Shown piece by piece: positions 29,967 to 39,706 of a stretch of DNA of 64,000 nt; the first letter of the stretch is position 1, and every line of letters begins with the position of its first letter. The translations under genes and the position numbers were made by a program. The stretch spans positions 2,232,001-2,296,000 of the forward strand of contig NZ_SUNB01000001.1 of assembly GCF_007570825.1 (NCBI RefSeq), read 5' to 3'. The notes under the pieces are model-generated. The model searched no databases and was not told the origin of the DNA. It saw nothing but the letters and a program-made list of their open reading frames with translations. The DNA comes from Pleionea sediminis. GTDB taxonomy: Bacteria; Pseudomonadota; Gammaproteobacteria; Enterobacterales; Kangiellaceae.

Positions 29967-30435
29967 GCTTGATATTGAAGTTGAGGACAATATTGACGGC
30001 GTTCCAGAACAGGCTGAATTTATTCGCTGGGTAAGAGCGGCAATTGAGCAGTCTGGACGCTCAATGTCCCAAGCTGAGCTTTCGATTATGGTTGTGTCAT
30101 CTAAGGTGAGCCAAAGTTTGAACGACCAATATCGAAACAAAAATAAACCTACGAATGTATTATCCTTCCCGGCAGATATTCCTGAGTATGTTGAGTCGCC
30201 TTTATTAGGCGATCTTGTTATTTGCGCACCAGTATTAGAACAAGAAGCGGCTGAGCAATCTAAAGCGCTGATTGATCATTGGGCTCATTTAACAATACAT
30301 GGTTGTTTGCATTTATTAGGGTTTGACCATATAGATGACAGTGAAGCAGAGATTATGGAGTCTATAGAAATCAAAGTGTTACAGCAACTAGGTATTAGCA
30401 ATCCATATTTACTCAATGAGATTGCAGTGGAATAG
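29956..30435 (+). CDS. ybeY: Endoribonuclease YbeY
   Basis: Single-strand-specific zinc endoribonuclease used in rRNA maturation and ribosome quality control. It is 159 residues and has the full zinc motif HGCLHLLGFDH (His115, His119, His125) and TNVLSFPAD. The ATG at 29956 lies within the ybeZ 3' end, with AAGGTGAG just upstream; longer in-frame starts would overlap ybeZ more and add residues foreign to the family. Confidence 0.95.
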   Translation: MHLELDIEVEDNIDGVPEQAEFIRWVRAAIEQSGRSMSQAELSIMVVSSKVSQSLNDQYRNKNKPTNVLSFPADIPEYVESPLLGDLVICAPVLEQEAAEQSKALIDHWAHLTIHGCLHLLGFDHIDDSEAEIMESIEIKVLQQLGISNPYLLNEIAVE

Positions 30436-30496
30436 TTTTTTTAAAAAAGCTTTGATAAACTGACTAGGTTAAGTTAACAAGAGACGAATCATCACA

Positions 30497-31375
30497 ATGG
30501 ACGAACACCCGCCGTCGCGGTCTTGGCTTGAGCGTTTAACGCAATTATTACAATCTGAACCGAAAGACCGTGCTGATATCGTAGATATCCTTAAAACAGC
30601 ACAACAAAATTCACTGATCAATATTGATGTTCTTGCGATGCTTGAGGGCGTGCTGCAAGTTGCAGAAATGCAGGTTCGCGATATTATGATTCCGCGGCCG
30701 CAAATGGTTGTGATTGAGCAAGACATGTCGATTGAAGATATCTTATCGATAGTTATTGCCTCTGCACATTCACGATTCCCTGTGATTGGTGATGATCGAG
30801 ATGATCTGGAAGGTATTTTGTTAGCTAAAGATCTGCTGCCGGTTTTGCTTGAAAAGGCAAAGAATGAATCGGATGCTCGATTTGATCTTAAAGAAGTTTT
30901 GCGGCCCGCTGTTATAGTGCCAGAAAGTAAGCGTCTCGATGTTTTACTGAAAGATTTTCGTATTAATCGAAATCATATGGCGATCGTTGTCGATGAATAT
31001 GGTGGTGTTGCCGGGCTTGTTACAATCGAGGATGTATTGGAGCAAATTGTTGGTGAAATTGAAGACGAACATGATTTCGACGACGAAGATGATTTGATTA
31101 AGCCTCATGGCGACAATGAATTTGTGATCAAGGCCCAAACGCCAATTGATGAATTTAATGAGTATTTTAGTTCTGACTTAAGTGACGAAGAGTTCGATAC
31201 GATTGGTGGTTTAATTATTCAGGCGTTTGGTCATTTGCCCGTTAAAGACGAAGAAATCATATTTAATAATTTTAAATTTACGGTTCTATCTGCTGATACT
31301 CGACGAATTCGATTGGTTAGAATGAGTGTTGTAGAAGAAGAACAACAAGCATTGCAAGTTTCCAATAGCGAATAA
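30497..31375 (+). CDS. corC: CorC/HlyC-family CBS-domain protein YbeX
   Basis: Cytoplasmic protein linked to magnesium/cobalt efflux and, in E. coli, to ribosome and RNA metabolism. It is 292 residues: two CBS domains (about 65-185, with MIPRPQMVVIEQDMS and FRINRNHMAIVVDEYGGVAGLVTIEDVLEQIVGEIEDE) and a C-terminal CorC_HlyC transporter-associated domain (about 210-280). It has no membrane segment of its own. It sits between ybeY and lnt, 6 bp before lnt. Confidence 0.94.
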   Translation: MDEHPPSRSWLERLTQLLQSEPKDRADIVDILKTAQQNSLINIDVLAMLEGVLQVAEMQVRDIMIPRPQMVVIEQDMSIEDILSIVIASAHSRFPVIGDDRDDLEGILLAKDLLPVLLEKAKNESDARFDLKEVLRPAVIVPESKRLDVLLKDFRINRNHMAIVVDEYGGVAGLVTIEDVLEQIVGEIEDEHDFDDEDDLIKPHGDNEFVIKAQTPIDEFNEYFSSDLSDEEFDTIGGLIIQAFGHLPVKDEEIIFNNFKFTVLSADTRRIRLVRMSVVEEEQQALQVSNSE

Positions 31376-31381
31376 TTCAAT

Positions 31382-32923
31382 ATGAGCCTGTCTTTGTTTA
31401 AACGCCCTTCTGGGCGTTTGCTTTATTTGTATGCTCTTATTGCTGGAGCTGTATATCCAATTGGACTGGCACCTCTTTCAGTTTGGCCTGTACTTTTTCT
31501 TTCCGTATCTGCGTTACTCTATCTTTGTCATTTGGCCAATGATAAGCAATTGAAATGGACTTGCTACTGGTACGGCGTTGGATTTTTTGGAGTTGGGGCA
31601 AGCTGGGTTCATGTCAGTATCCATGAGTTTGGCCATGCGCCACTGGTTTTAAGTGTTTTTCTGACCGTTGTTTTCGTTTTTTTTCTTGCCTTGTTTAAAA
31701 TGATGATTGGTTGGCTGGTGTCTTTTGTACGAATTAAATTCGGCTCGAACGGATTTTGGTTGTCTTTTCCCATCGCCTGGGTTTTTCTCGACTGGGTGCA
31801 AAGTATTTTCTTAACCGGTTTTCCATGGCTGTATTTGGGATATGGTTTAGTTGATAGTCTTTTTTCCGGTTGGCTTAAATGGATTGGTGTGAATGGAGCT
31901 ACCTTTGTTATTGTCTTCCTGTTGTCATTCTCTGGTTGGTCTTTAACGCAATGGAATCGTAATAAAGCCGGAATATCTGCAGCATTAGCCGGAGTGTGGA
32001 TCGCTATCATCGCTATTGGTAGCTATTTAGCTTATTCAAAAAGTGGCACTACAAGGGTTACTTCAGAGCTTAATGTCGCGTTAGTTCAACCTAATATTCC
32101 ACAGGCTGATAAATGGAAAAGAGAAAACTTATTGACGTATCTAAAGCGATACGATGCGATGACAGAGCCTTACTGGAACAGTGATTTAATTGTTTGGCCA
32201 GAAGCCGCCATTCCTTCTTTAAAACATCGAGTTGATAATTGGCTGGATATGTGGAACGAAAAAGCAACTCGAAATAATTCGGAATTAGTTTTAGGTATTC
32301 CTATTTATGATTTTAAGAAAGAGAAAATATTTGCATCAATGATTTCTCTTGGGCAAACAAATAACCAGTACGATAAACAACATTTGGTTCCCTTTGGAGA
32401 GTTTGTTCCGTTTGAGAATATATTGCGTGGTTTAATTGAGTTTTTTAATTTGCCAATGTCTGGAATGTCAGCTGGAAACTCTGAGCAAAAAGCGATGCAA
32501 CTTGAGCGGCTTAATGTGTATCCGGCGATTTGTTACGAAATTGCTTATTCTGATTTGTTCAAAACATTTATTGAGTCGGTTGATAACGACAATATTAATG
32601 TTATTGTCACAATAAGTAATGATGCCTGGTTCGGGAAATCTTGGGGACCCTACCAACATTTTCAAATTGCGCGTGCCAGAGCTATTGAATTTGGTGTTCC
32701 TGTCATACGGTCTACTAATACAGGTATAACCGCTGTTATTAATCATAACGGTAAAGTCATTTCTCAAATACCCCAGTTCACTCAACAGGTTCTTGCTGGA
32801 AAATTTACGTTTAGTAATGTACCCACTATCTATTCTAAAATGGGGGCTGCTGGGTTTTGGTTGGTTGTCTTAATATTATCGTCAATATTTTCTGGCATAA
32901 TTTTTGGGGATACGCGTCGTTAG
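31382..32923 (+). CDS. lnt: Apolipoprotein N-acyltransferase
   Basis: Inner-membrane enzyme that adds the third acyl chain to lipoproteins before Lol export. It is 513 residues: six or so N-terminal membrane helices, a periplasmic nitrilase-fold domain (about 225-480) with the catalytic Glu in WPEAAIP, Lys in KQHLVPFGEFVPF and Cys in AICYEIAYS, and a C-terminal membrane helix. The triad is complete. It ends the miaB operon at a terminator. Confidence 0.96.
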   Translation: MSLSLFKRPSGRLLYLYALIAGAVYPIGLAPLSVWPVLFLSVSALLYLCHLANDKQLKWTCYWYGVGFFGVGASWVHVSIHEFGHAPLVLSVFLTVVFVFFLALFKMMIGWLVSFVRIKFGSNGFWLSFPIAWVFLDWVQSIFLTGFPWLYLGYGLVDSLFSGWLKWIGVNGATFVIVFLLSFSGWSLTQWNRNKAGISAALAGVWIAIIAIGSYLAYSKSGTTRVTSELNVALVQPNIPQADKWKRENLLTYLKRYDAMTEPYWNSDLIVWPEAAIPSLKHRVDNWLDMWNEKATRNNSELVLGIPIYDFKKEKIFASMISLGQTNNQYDKQHLVPFGEFVPFENILRGLIEFFNLPMSGMSAGNSEQKAMQLERLNVYPAICYEIAYSDLFKTFIESVDNDNINVIVTISNDAWFGKSWGPYQHFQIARARAIEFGVPVIRSTNTGITAVINHNGKVISQIPQFTQQVLAGKFTFSNVPTIYSKMGAAGFWLVVLILSSIFSGIIFGDTRR

Positions 32924-32929
32924 AAGGGT

Positions 32930-32956
32930 AATCTGATTTAGCAGATTTCTTTTTTT
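32930..32956 (+). terminator. Rho-independent terminator after lnt
   Basis: AATCTG (32930-32935) pairs with CAGATT (32942-32947) around ATTTAG, followed by TCTTTTTT. It overlaps the 3' end of the convergent racemase gene, including its stop codon. Confidence 0.6.
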
Positions 32957-33621
32957 AAACTCTCAAGCATTTTCTCTGATGGTAGAAACAGTCGAATATC
33001 TGTGGTGATTTGATTTAATTCATCGTAGATATAATCGAAATGAGTGCAACCTAAGATTAAAATCTGCACGCCACTTTTAACTAGAGCGCTAATGAGTTCT
33101 TTTAATGCATGCAGTTTAATTATCATTTGTGGTGGCAGCTCTGCCTCTATATCCTCAACAATTTGCAAGTTTCCTATTCCGATTACTTTTGCTGTGGGAT
33201 TTAATGTGAGTATATTCTTTTCGATATTGGCGCAACTTTGGCAGTTCGCGGCGAGCAATCCAAAGTTACGGTAGCTTTCTGTTAGTTTTGCGTAAACTTC
33301 GAGCGGTGTAACAATAGGAACGGAGCTGTTTTCTTTCACTTTGGCTAGATCAATTGCTCCACTTAAAGAGTTGCAATACAGCATGGCAGAATTAACGCCG
33401 GCATCAACGAGTTTTTCAATCGTATCGATGACCATTTGAGTTAATGTTTCTCTATCAAGAGCTTGCAGCTTAGTTTGTGCTTGAGGGGACTCAGAAACAG
33501 AAAGGCCTATAGCTTGAGTGTTTTGGGAGTCTAAGTAATTGAGTCCAAAGCGAGTGTCAGTTAATGTGCCAGCAATAACACCAACAATAAGTTGCCCTGA
33601 TGTAATTGAATTCTTAAGCAT
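32938..33621 (-). CDS. Aspartate/glutamate racemase-family protein
   Basis: Predicted cofactor-independent amino-acid racemase of 227 residues. The two catalytic cysteines are present: Cys83 in MLYCNSLSG and Cys192 in LILGCTHFDYI; GVIAGTLTDTRFG forms the N-terminal loop. This two-thiol layout is typical of aspartate/glutamate/hydantoin racemases; the unusual Asn-Ser after Cys83 fits aspartate-racemase-like members better than MurI. It lies alone, convergent with lnt, inside the otherwise conserved lnt-leuS interval. Whether it makes D-Glu for peptidoglycan or another D-amino acid is not clear. Confidence 0.75.
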   Translation of the reverse strand: MLKNSITSGQLIVGVIAGTLTDTRFGLNYLDSQNTQAIGLSVSESPQAQTKLQALDRETLTQMVIDTIEKLVDAGVNSAMLYCNSLSGAIDLAKVKENSSVPIVTPLEVYAKLTESYRNFGLLAANCQSCANIEKNILTLNPTAKVIGIGNLQIVEDIEAELPPQMIIKLHALKELISALVKSGVQILILGCTHFDYIYDELNQITTDIRLFLPSEKMLESLKKEIC

Positions 33622-34345
33622 TCATATGATTCTCTTGAAGGAAAGAAAATATCGTTAATCTATGCTATAGACTTGGATATCTCACTTATCATTAAGTGTA
33701 GCAAAAGACTTATCAATACTTGAGAATATTAATGTCCTAACAAGTTTCTTCTGATTTGTCAGTTGAGGTTCAGGAGAATGTTCGAGCTCTTTTATCAAAA
33801 TCTATTGCACAACAAGCTTGCTTGTTTTTATGTTGAAGCTATTTGCGCATAGCTAGTACCTTGATCCTGTCTTGCTGATAAGACTAAATATTTAAACTGA
33901 TTTATTAGTCAACTATCAAAAAATAAAACCTGGAGATTATTATCTCATATCTGTGATTTTGCGATTTCTATCATTAGCTTATTTGTAGAAGCAAAAAAAA
34001 TAGTTACGTTAAAATTCTGAGCTTAAACTTTGTCGAGGTTGCCCCGGTTAGTACAACGGTAAAAATATCAATTTGTTATTGGCTTTAAAGGCGAGTTTTA
34101 AGTTTTGTATAACTATCTCAACTTTTATCGCATAATTAACATGTGAGCACTCACTACCTTAAGTGCGCTTTACTGGCTCTTTCTCGAGTCAATAAGAGAG
34201 GTATTTTACATTTGTTTTGTTTTATTCTATTGAATCTAATGTTGTTGTATCTTTGTCGTATCGAGTGTAAATGTAGTCACAAATCGAATATCCAATCGTC
34301 TGTGTTCAAACAGGCAATTCCCGAAAACCGGAGGGCAGGTAGAGT
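33622..34345. other. 724-bp intergenic region between racemase and M36 peptidase genes
   Basis: No convincing gene. CACTTA-TCAT-TAAGTG (33683-33698) is a short inverted repeat 62 bp before the racemase start and could be an operator. At about 34037-34065 the sequence resembles the 5' half of a tRNA (acceptor strand and D arm) but nothing downstream completes it. An open frame at 34143-34367 overlaps the start of the peptidase gene and has no family features. The region presumably holds the divergent promoters of the two genes. Confidence 0.5.
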
Positions 34346-37300
34346 ATGTTTATTCCTTATAAATTGATTGCTGTGTCAGTGAGTGCTGCGCTGACCAGTT
34401 CTGTTTTCAGTAGTTCAATGGCAAAAGACAGCGGCCAAAGCTTTAACTTTAAAAATTATAATAAATCTTCTTTTTATCCCTCTTTTCAAAAAAGCAACGA
34501 TATTCAGTATAAGTTATTGAGAACTTTGCAGGTCAACAATGAGCCTCGAGTTCTGGGGCAGAAAAACTCTTTTTCCTCTGCCATGGGTGTTGATACGTTT
34601 CGATGGCATGATGATTTCTTAAAGCCTACTCAATTAAAAAATATAAATAATAGTAAAAGTTATCTCGACAAAGTGTCTCGTGAGTATCTAGAAGAAAATG
34701 AAGGTACGCACGCACTCAATAGTCAGGCTGTGAAAGAAGCGAAATTAATGTTTGTCTCCAATACTGGAAAAGGCCCGATTGTTACCAAGTATCAGCAGAT
34801 GGTCGACGGCATAGAAGTCTTTGGAAGGCAAATAGCAGTATTGATGAACTCAAAGCAACAACTTGTGGCGACCTCCGGCTTCTTTGCCTCGGTTGATAAA
34901 CAAGTTTCACAAAGCGCGCAAAGATTTTCATTAACTGGAAAACGAGCATTGGAAATTGCGGCTAGTTCCCTCGGTGGAAGTATTGCTGTTAAGGAGTCTG
35001 AAAATAAGGCAGGAAGTGAATATTCTAAATACTCTTTTTCCAATGGTGCAGAGGTTAAGTTAGTTGTTTCTGATAACAGCCGAACTAAAAAAGTTTTTTA
35101 TCCTTATGGTGGAAGTTTAATTCCTGCTTATTATGTTGAGGTTTTGGGTAGCGAAGCAGGCACTACGCGTCATATCGGATACAGCTTTGTTATTTCTGCG
35201 ACCGATGGTGAGATGTTATTTCGAAAAAATTTGACGGAAGACACCGAGTTTTCTTACCGCGTTTATGCCGACAACGACTCCCACATTCCTTTTGACAGTC
35301 CTTACGGTGATGAGTTGACTCCAAACCCGTTGGGAGTTCCTGGCGACATTGACGTATCTGAAGCAGCGCAAAATATTATTACTCTCTCACAAGGTCCGAT
35401 TGCGGGTGTGCAGCCGTGGTTGGAATCAAGTGCGACACAAACAGCGGGTAATAATGTTTTAGCTTATGCGGATATTGTTGAGCCTGATGGTTTGCAAACT
35501 GATCTCGGTGATGTCTTTCCTTCATTAACGGGGACGTCTTTATTCGGATACACTCACGATTTGGATGATCCAACTTCGACCGATAGCATTAGCGCTTCGA
35601 CGGTTAATCTTTTTTACATGAATAACTATTTGCATAATTGGTTTTATGCGAATGGTTTTGATGAAGCAGCAGGAAATGCACAAGCTGATAATTTCAGCCG
35701 CGGTGGTGTTGGTAATGACCGTCTGCATGTTGAAGCACAAGACAACAGTGGTATGAACAATGCCAATATGTCGACCCCTGCTGATGGCGAAAGCCCTCGA
35801 ATGCAAATGTACATGTGGGGACAAAGTTCCTCTTCGTATCAAATCGGTAGTATCACTCCAGGAGTTGTTGGCATCGGCCAGTTTGGTCCGCAAGAATTTA
35901 ATGTTTCAGGAACCGTGGTTGCCGTTATCGATAGTGTTGCACCGGAAAGTGATGGTTGCGATGCGTTAACTAACGCAGCAGAGTTGAGCGGCAATATCGC
36001 TATAATTGATCGGGGAAGTTGTAACTTTACTGATAAAGTGCGTAGCGCTCAAGAAGCTGGAGCCATAGCAGCAATCATTGCCAACAATGATACAGAGAAT
36101 CCAAATGATGTTATTAATCTCGGTGGTGATGCGACCGATATTACGATTCCATCGATAATGGTTAGTTACAATAATGGTCAGTCGATTTATGCTGAAATGG
36201 CCGGTGGTAGCATTACTGCAACATTAACACGTACTATCGATCTGCGTGACGGTACTTTGGATAATGGCATAGTAGCTCATGAGTGGGCGCATTACTTATC
36301 AAACCGTTTAGTGGGTAATGCTGCAGGTTTGTTTAACAATCAAGGACGAGGTATGGGTGAGGGTTGGAGTGACTTTGTCGCTTTATTATTTGCGGCCCGA
36401 GAAGAAGATGCGTTGCTACCAGGAAATGATCAATTTCAGGGCGCTTATTCTGTCGCAGGATTTGCGACAACCGATTATTACTTTGGTATTCGCCGTTTTC
36501 CTTACAGTACCGACAGAGATATTAACGATATTACTTTTAAACACGTTGAAGAAGGAGTTGCATTACCGGCTACTCATCCTATTGCATACGGTCAAGACGG
36601 TTCGGGTAATTCGGCTGTACATGCAACTGGTTCAGTATGGTCAACAATGTTGTGGGAAGCGTATGTCGATTTAATTAACCGAGAGGATTTAAGTTTTTCT
36701 GAAGCACAAGACAGAATGAAAACCTATCTGGTTGAAGGTTTGAAGATGACTCCGATCGCACCAACGCTTACGGAGGCGCGTGACGGAATTCTTGCGGTAG
36801 CAGCAGCGACAGACATGGCGGATTACAATACGATTCTTGCAGCATTTACTGAGCGAGGCATGGGATTAAATGCAGTGGCACCGCCAAGATTCGATAATAA
36901 CAATGCAGGAGTTGTAGAAGATTTTGATTCTAACGCAAAATCTTCATTTGCGATCACTTCAGCAACCATTGTTTCTGATGTTGTTCTACCGGGACTTTCT
37001 TCTTGTGATAATGACGGCATCTTAGATACTTCAGAAACAGCGGTGCTATACATTACGATTCGCAATGATGGCGATCAAGCTTTGTCTCCTACTGGAGTTA
37101 TTTCATCAGCTAATGATGTCACTTTCCCTGATGGACAGAATATCGCGTTTGAATTAAGTGGTACGCTTGGCGAGGAAGCGACGGTAATGGTTCCTGTAAC
37201 CGTCAATAGTGCTGCAGCCGGAGAAGAGTTTTCTTTTACGATATCCTTCGCCGATCTTGGACCTGATGTGAATGTTCCTTCCGACGTAACGGTTTCAGTT

Positions 37301-38635
37301 CAAGGTGAACTTGATTATGCGACAGGTGGTTCTGTTGACGATTTTGAAACAACATTAACTTCAACTCGTGACTGGACGGTAACAACGACGACGATAGATG
37401 GCGCAAACAACTGGGCTCTGGATGGCGCTCAGTACGATCAGTTCTTTAGTCGTGGACAAATGTTTCGAGGCCCCAGCTCTCGCAGTCCGGAAATGTTAAC
37501 GCTTGAGTCACCCGTCGTAACGGTAGCAGAAACGGGCGACTTCTCATTCAGCTTCTTCCATTACACCGGAATGGAGTATCTGGAGATAAGTGAAGTTGAG
37601 TTTTCTATACTCGATGCGGGTGTTCTCGAAGTTAGTATCGATGGTGGTGATTGGACGGATGTAAACCGACTTATTTCTGACAACGGTCAATTTACGCAGT
37701 TGGTTCAATACCAAGCGCCTGTTAATGATAGCAATCCTTATCTTGCAGGACGTCAGGCATTTGGAGTTCCCAATTTTCCAGGTGACACAGTGGTTGTCAC
37801 TATTCCTGAAAGTCAGGTCTTACATAATGAACAAGAGACCATTAACGGAAAAACGGTTCAGGTTCGATTCGTAATGGCAAATGGTGAGACAGGTTCCGAT
37901 TTAGGTTGGTTAATTGATGAGTTCCAATTTAACAATGTAGTTGATGGTCCTTTCTCTTCGTTGGTTGCTGACGATGGTGTGTGTGGCAACTCTGCACCTT
38001 ATGTAGCGGATATAGCTGACCTTGAAGTATCAGAAAAAGACGGGAATGCACAACGTATCGTTACTTTGGATGTTGAAGCCGTCGATAATGAAAGCGACTC
38101 ACTCACTTACTCATGGACTCAAACTTCTGGTGAAGAGGCAACTTTGAGTGGGGCAACTACGAGCCAAATGTCGTTCACAGTTCCTGTGATAAACAGTGAT
38201 CAAGTGCTTGGGTTTGCTGTTGATGTGAGTGATGGTACTAATACTGTGACCAAAACGGTTTCTGTTAAGGTTAATGACGTTAACGAAATTCCGGTGTTGT
38301 CGATTAGTGGTGATACGTCAGTAAGAGCTGGAAGAACAGGCTCGCTCTCAGTCAACGTTGATGATGGTGATGACGCCAATTTCACTTACGTGTGGACAGT
38401 GGCTTCCGGTGAGGGTGTTACGATTGACTCGGGTGAATCGACATCGAGTATTTCTTTCACAGCACCAAGAACAGCTGGTGACATTTCATTTAATGTTGAA
38501 GTTAGTGATGGAAAAGCAACGGTCGATGCAACGCAAACCGTTACTGTAACGAAAAAGTCGAGCGGCGGAGGAAGTCTAGGCTGGCTTGTTTTAGGATTAT
38601 TGGGTCTTTCTGGATTGCGCCGAAAATGGAAGTGA
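34346..38635 (+). CDS. Secreted M36-family metallopeptidase with PA domain and GlyGly-CTERM sorting signal
   Basis: Predicted exported protease of 1429 residues. Order seen: signal peptide (1-27), FTP/PepSY-like propeptide (about 60-310), and an M36 (fungalysin-type) catalytic domain with HEWAH (His645, Glu646, His649) and third ligand Glu672 in GEGWSDF. A PA domain (about 520-620, IDRGSCNFTDKVRSAQEAGA) lies just before the zinc site. Adhesion/jelly-roll-like regions follow, then two Ig/PKD-like repeats (about 1220-1400). It closes with a Ser/Gly-rich stretch, a hydrophobic helix and RRKWK, the GlyGly-CTERM pattern handled by rhombosortase after type II secretion. GGAGGG precedes the ATG. A strong terminator follows. 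Confidence 0.88.
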   Translation: MFIPYKLIAVSVSAALTSSVFSSSMAKDSGQSFNFKNYNKSSFYPSFQKSNDIQYKLLRTLQVNNEPRVLGQKNSFSSAMGVDTFRWHDDFLKPTQLKNINNSKSYLDKVSREYLEENEGTHALNSQAVKEAKLMFVSNTGKGPIVTKYQQMVDGIEVFGRQIAVLMNSKQQLVATSGFFASVDKQVSQSAQRFSLTGKRALEIAASSLGGSIAVKESENKAGSEYSKYSFSNGAEVKLVVSDNSRTKKVFYPYGGSLIPAYYVEVLGSEAGTTRHIGYSFVISATDGEMLFRKNLTEDTEFSYRVYADNDSHIPFDSPYGDELTPNPLGVPGDIDVSEAAQNIITLSQGPIAGVQPWLESSATQTAGNNVLAYADIVEPDGLQTDLGDVFPSLTGTSLFGYTHDLDDPTSTDSISASTVNLFYMNNYLHNWFYANGFDEAAGNAQADNFSRGGVGNDRLHVEAQDNSGMNNANMSTPADGESPRMQMYMWGQSSSSYQIGSITPGVVGIGQFGPQEFNVSGTVVAVIDSVAPESDGCDALTNAAELSGNIAIIDRGSCNFTDKVRSAQEAGAIAAIIANNDTENPNDVINLGGDATDITIPSIMVSYNNGQSIYAEMAGGSITATLTRTIDLRDGTLDNGIVAHEWAHYLSNRLVGNAAGLFNNQGRGMGEGWSDFVALLFAAREEDALLPGNDQFQGAYSVAGFATTDYYFGIRRFPYSTDRDINDITFKHVEEGVALPATHPIAYGQDGSGNSAVHATGSVWSTMLWEAYVDLINREDLSFSEAQDRMKTYLVEGLKMTPIAPTLTEARDGILAVAAATDMADYNTILAAFTERGMGLNAVAPPRFDNNNAGVVEDFDSNAKSSFAITSATIVSDVVLPGLSSCDNDGILDTSETAVLYITIRNDGDQALSPTGVISSANDVTFPDGQNIAFELSGTLGEEATVMVPVTVNSAAAGEEFSFTISFADLGPDVNVPSDVTVSVQGELDYATGGSVDDFETTLTSTRDWTVTTTTIDGANNWALDGAQYDQFFSRGQMFRGPSSRSPEMLTLESPVVTVAETGDFSFSFFHYTGMEYLEISEVEFSILDAGVLEVSIDGGDWTDVNRLISDNGQFTQLVQYQAPVNDSNPYLAGRQAFGVPNFPGDTVVVTIPESQVLHNEQETINGKTVQVRFVMANGETGSDLGWLIDEFQFNNVVDGPFSSLVADDGVCGNSAPYVADIADLEVSEKDGNAQRIVTLDVEAVDNESDSLTYSWTQTSGEEATLSGATTSQMSFTVPVINSDQVLGFAVDVSDGTNTVTKTVSVKVNDVNEIPVLSISGDTSVRAGRTGSLSVNVDDGDDANFTYVWTVASGEGVTIDSGESTSSISFTAPRTAGDISFNVEVSDGKATVDATQTVTVTKKSSGGGSLGWLVLGLLGLSGLRRKWK

Positions 38636-38668
38636 GTTTGATTGATGACTTACAAATCCAAGTGAAAT

Positions 38669-38695
38669 AAAAAAGGGAGCCTAGCTCCCTTTTTT
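38669..38695. terminator. Bidirectional rho-independent terminator
   Basis: A 12-bp perfect stem (AAAAAAGGGAGC with GCTCCCTTTTTT) with a CTA loop lies between the convergent peptidase and ElyC-like genes; A and T runs on both sides allow it to end both transcripts. Confidence 0.88.
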
Positions 38696-38723
38696 AGATT
38701 TATGTTTTCAAAATTGAATATAT

Positions 38724-39500
38724 CTATCCGGCTATTTTCCACCAGAGCAATCCTAAATGTTCGCGAAGTGCTTTTACACTCTTTGCAAGGGCACTTGCGG
38801 AAGGAAAGTAACTCGAATGTTTTGATTCCTGAACTTTACCCACTGGAGCAGCAATTGTTTCGTATTGATCGGATTCAAATGCAGCGTACGCTCGAGGCAT
38901 ATGCCAACTGTGAGTGACCAATAATATTTTCTTTATTTCATGGTTTACAATGAGATTGCGTGTGTATTGCGCATTTTCAGATGTGTTTTTACTTTGAAAC
39001 TCTAACCAATTGACCTGTACGCCAAACTCATCGCTGAGTACTTGATTCATTAAAATGGCTTCAGCTGTGGGTTCATCGTGAGGGCTACCACCCGAAACTA
39101 ATATCGGCAATTGCGTTTTATGATGAAGATAAGCGCCGTATCGGAGTCGCTCAAGAGTCCATGAATTGACAGTATCGGTATCTTCATATTCCGGTGCTTT
39201 GCTGTTTCTTCCACCACCAAGAATAACGATCGCGGTAGGTATCTTTTCTCGTGCTTCACCCAGAGTTTTTATCTGTTTTAAAGACAAGCTGGGATAACTT
39301 TGCAAGCTATTGATAAGTTCAAAGGCGATAGAAGGAGTGGCCAGCGCATAAAGACTTGCTGTCGAGATAAATAATAAGGTTCGAGCTGTTCGGCGCCATC
39401 GACGCCAAATTATCCAAGCTGCCAAAGCGAGTAATAAATTAATGCCTGGTGGTAAAAAGATAAATTCAAGTAGGTGAGAGGCAAAAGATCCAGATGTCAT
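38724..39500 (-). CDS. YdcF/ElyC-family (DUF218) envelope protein
   Basis: 258-residue inner-membrane protein. Two N-terminal hydrophobic segments (about 8-55) precede a DUF218 domain with AIVILGGGRNS, PILVSGGSPHDEPTAEA and ILLVTHSWHMPRAYAAFE. Length and domain order match E. coli ElyC, a factor for envelope integrity and lipid-carrier use at low temperature, better than the single-helix SanA. Catalytic activity is not established for the family. It is divergent from leuS, with about 200 bp of shared promoter region. Confidence 0.78.
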   Translation of the reverse strand: MTSGSFASHLLEFIFLPPGINLLLALAAWIIWRRWRRTARTLLFISTASLYALATPSIAFELINSLQSYPSLSLKQIKTLGEAREKIPTAIVILGGGRNSKAPEYEDTDTVNSWTLERLRYGAYLHHKTQLPILVSGGSPHDEPTAEAILMNQVLSDEFGVQVNWLEFQSKNTSENAQYTRNLIVNHEIKKILLVTHSWHMPRAYAAFESDQYETIAAPVGKVQESKHSSYFPSASALAKSVKALREHLGLLWWKIAG

Positions 39501-39610
39501 GGGCGAGATACTTTCCTTTTTTTGCTATCAATCATTGGAATTCGCTGCTGCAGCGGGGTTTTCTGTTGTTGCTTTAGGCGCTGCTGCGTTATTATTAGCC
39601 CTTTCGGACA

Positions 39611-39638
39611 TTGTTCGACATTGGGGTGTCAGTATAAG
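39611..39638 (+). promoter_or_regulatory. Possible promoter for the leuS-lipA gene block
   Basis: TTGTTC (39611-39616), a 16-nt spacer and TATAAG (39633-39638) lie 69 bp before leuS. The match is moderate. Confidence 0.4.
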
Positions 39639-39706
39639 GTATTTTCTTCTGCCGCAAAAATACCCATTCATGAGTTTCCGTTAGAGTTTAGAGGTCAAGT
39701 TTTATA

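Noticed and set aside
34037-34065. tRNA-like acceptor strand and D arm
   Set aside because: No anticodon arm, T arm or matching 3' acceptor strand follows, so it is not called as a tRNA.
34143-34367. Open frame of 74 codons ahead of the M36 peptidase gene
   Set aside because: It starts at GTG, overlaps the peptidase start by 22 bp, has no ribosome-binding site and no family features.
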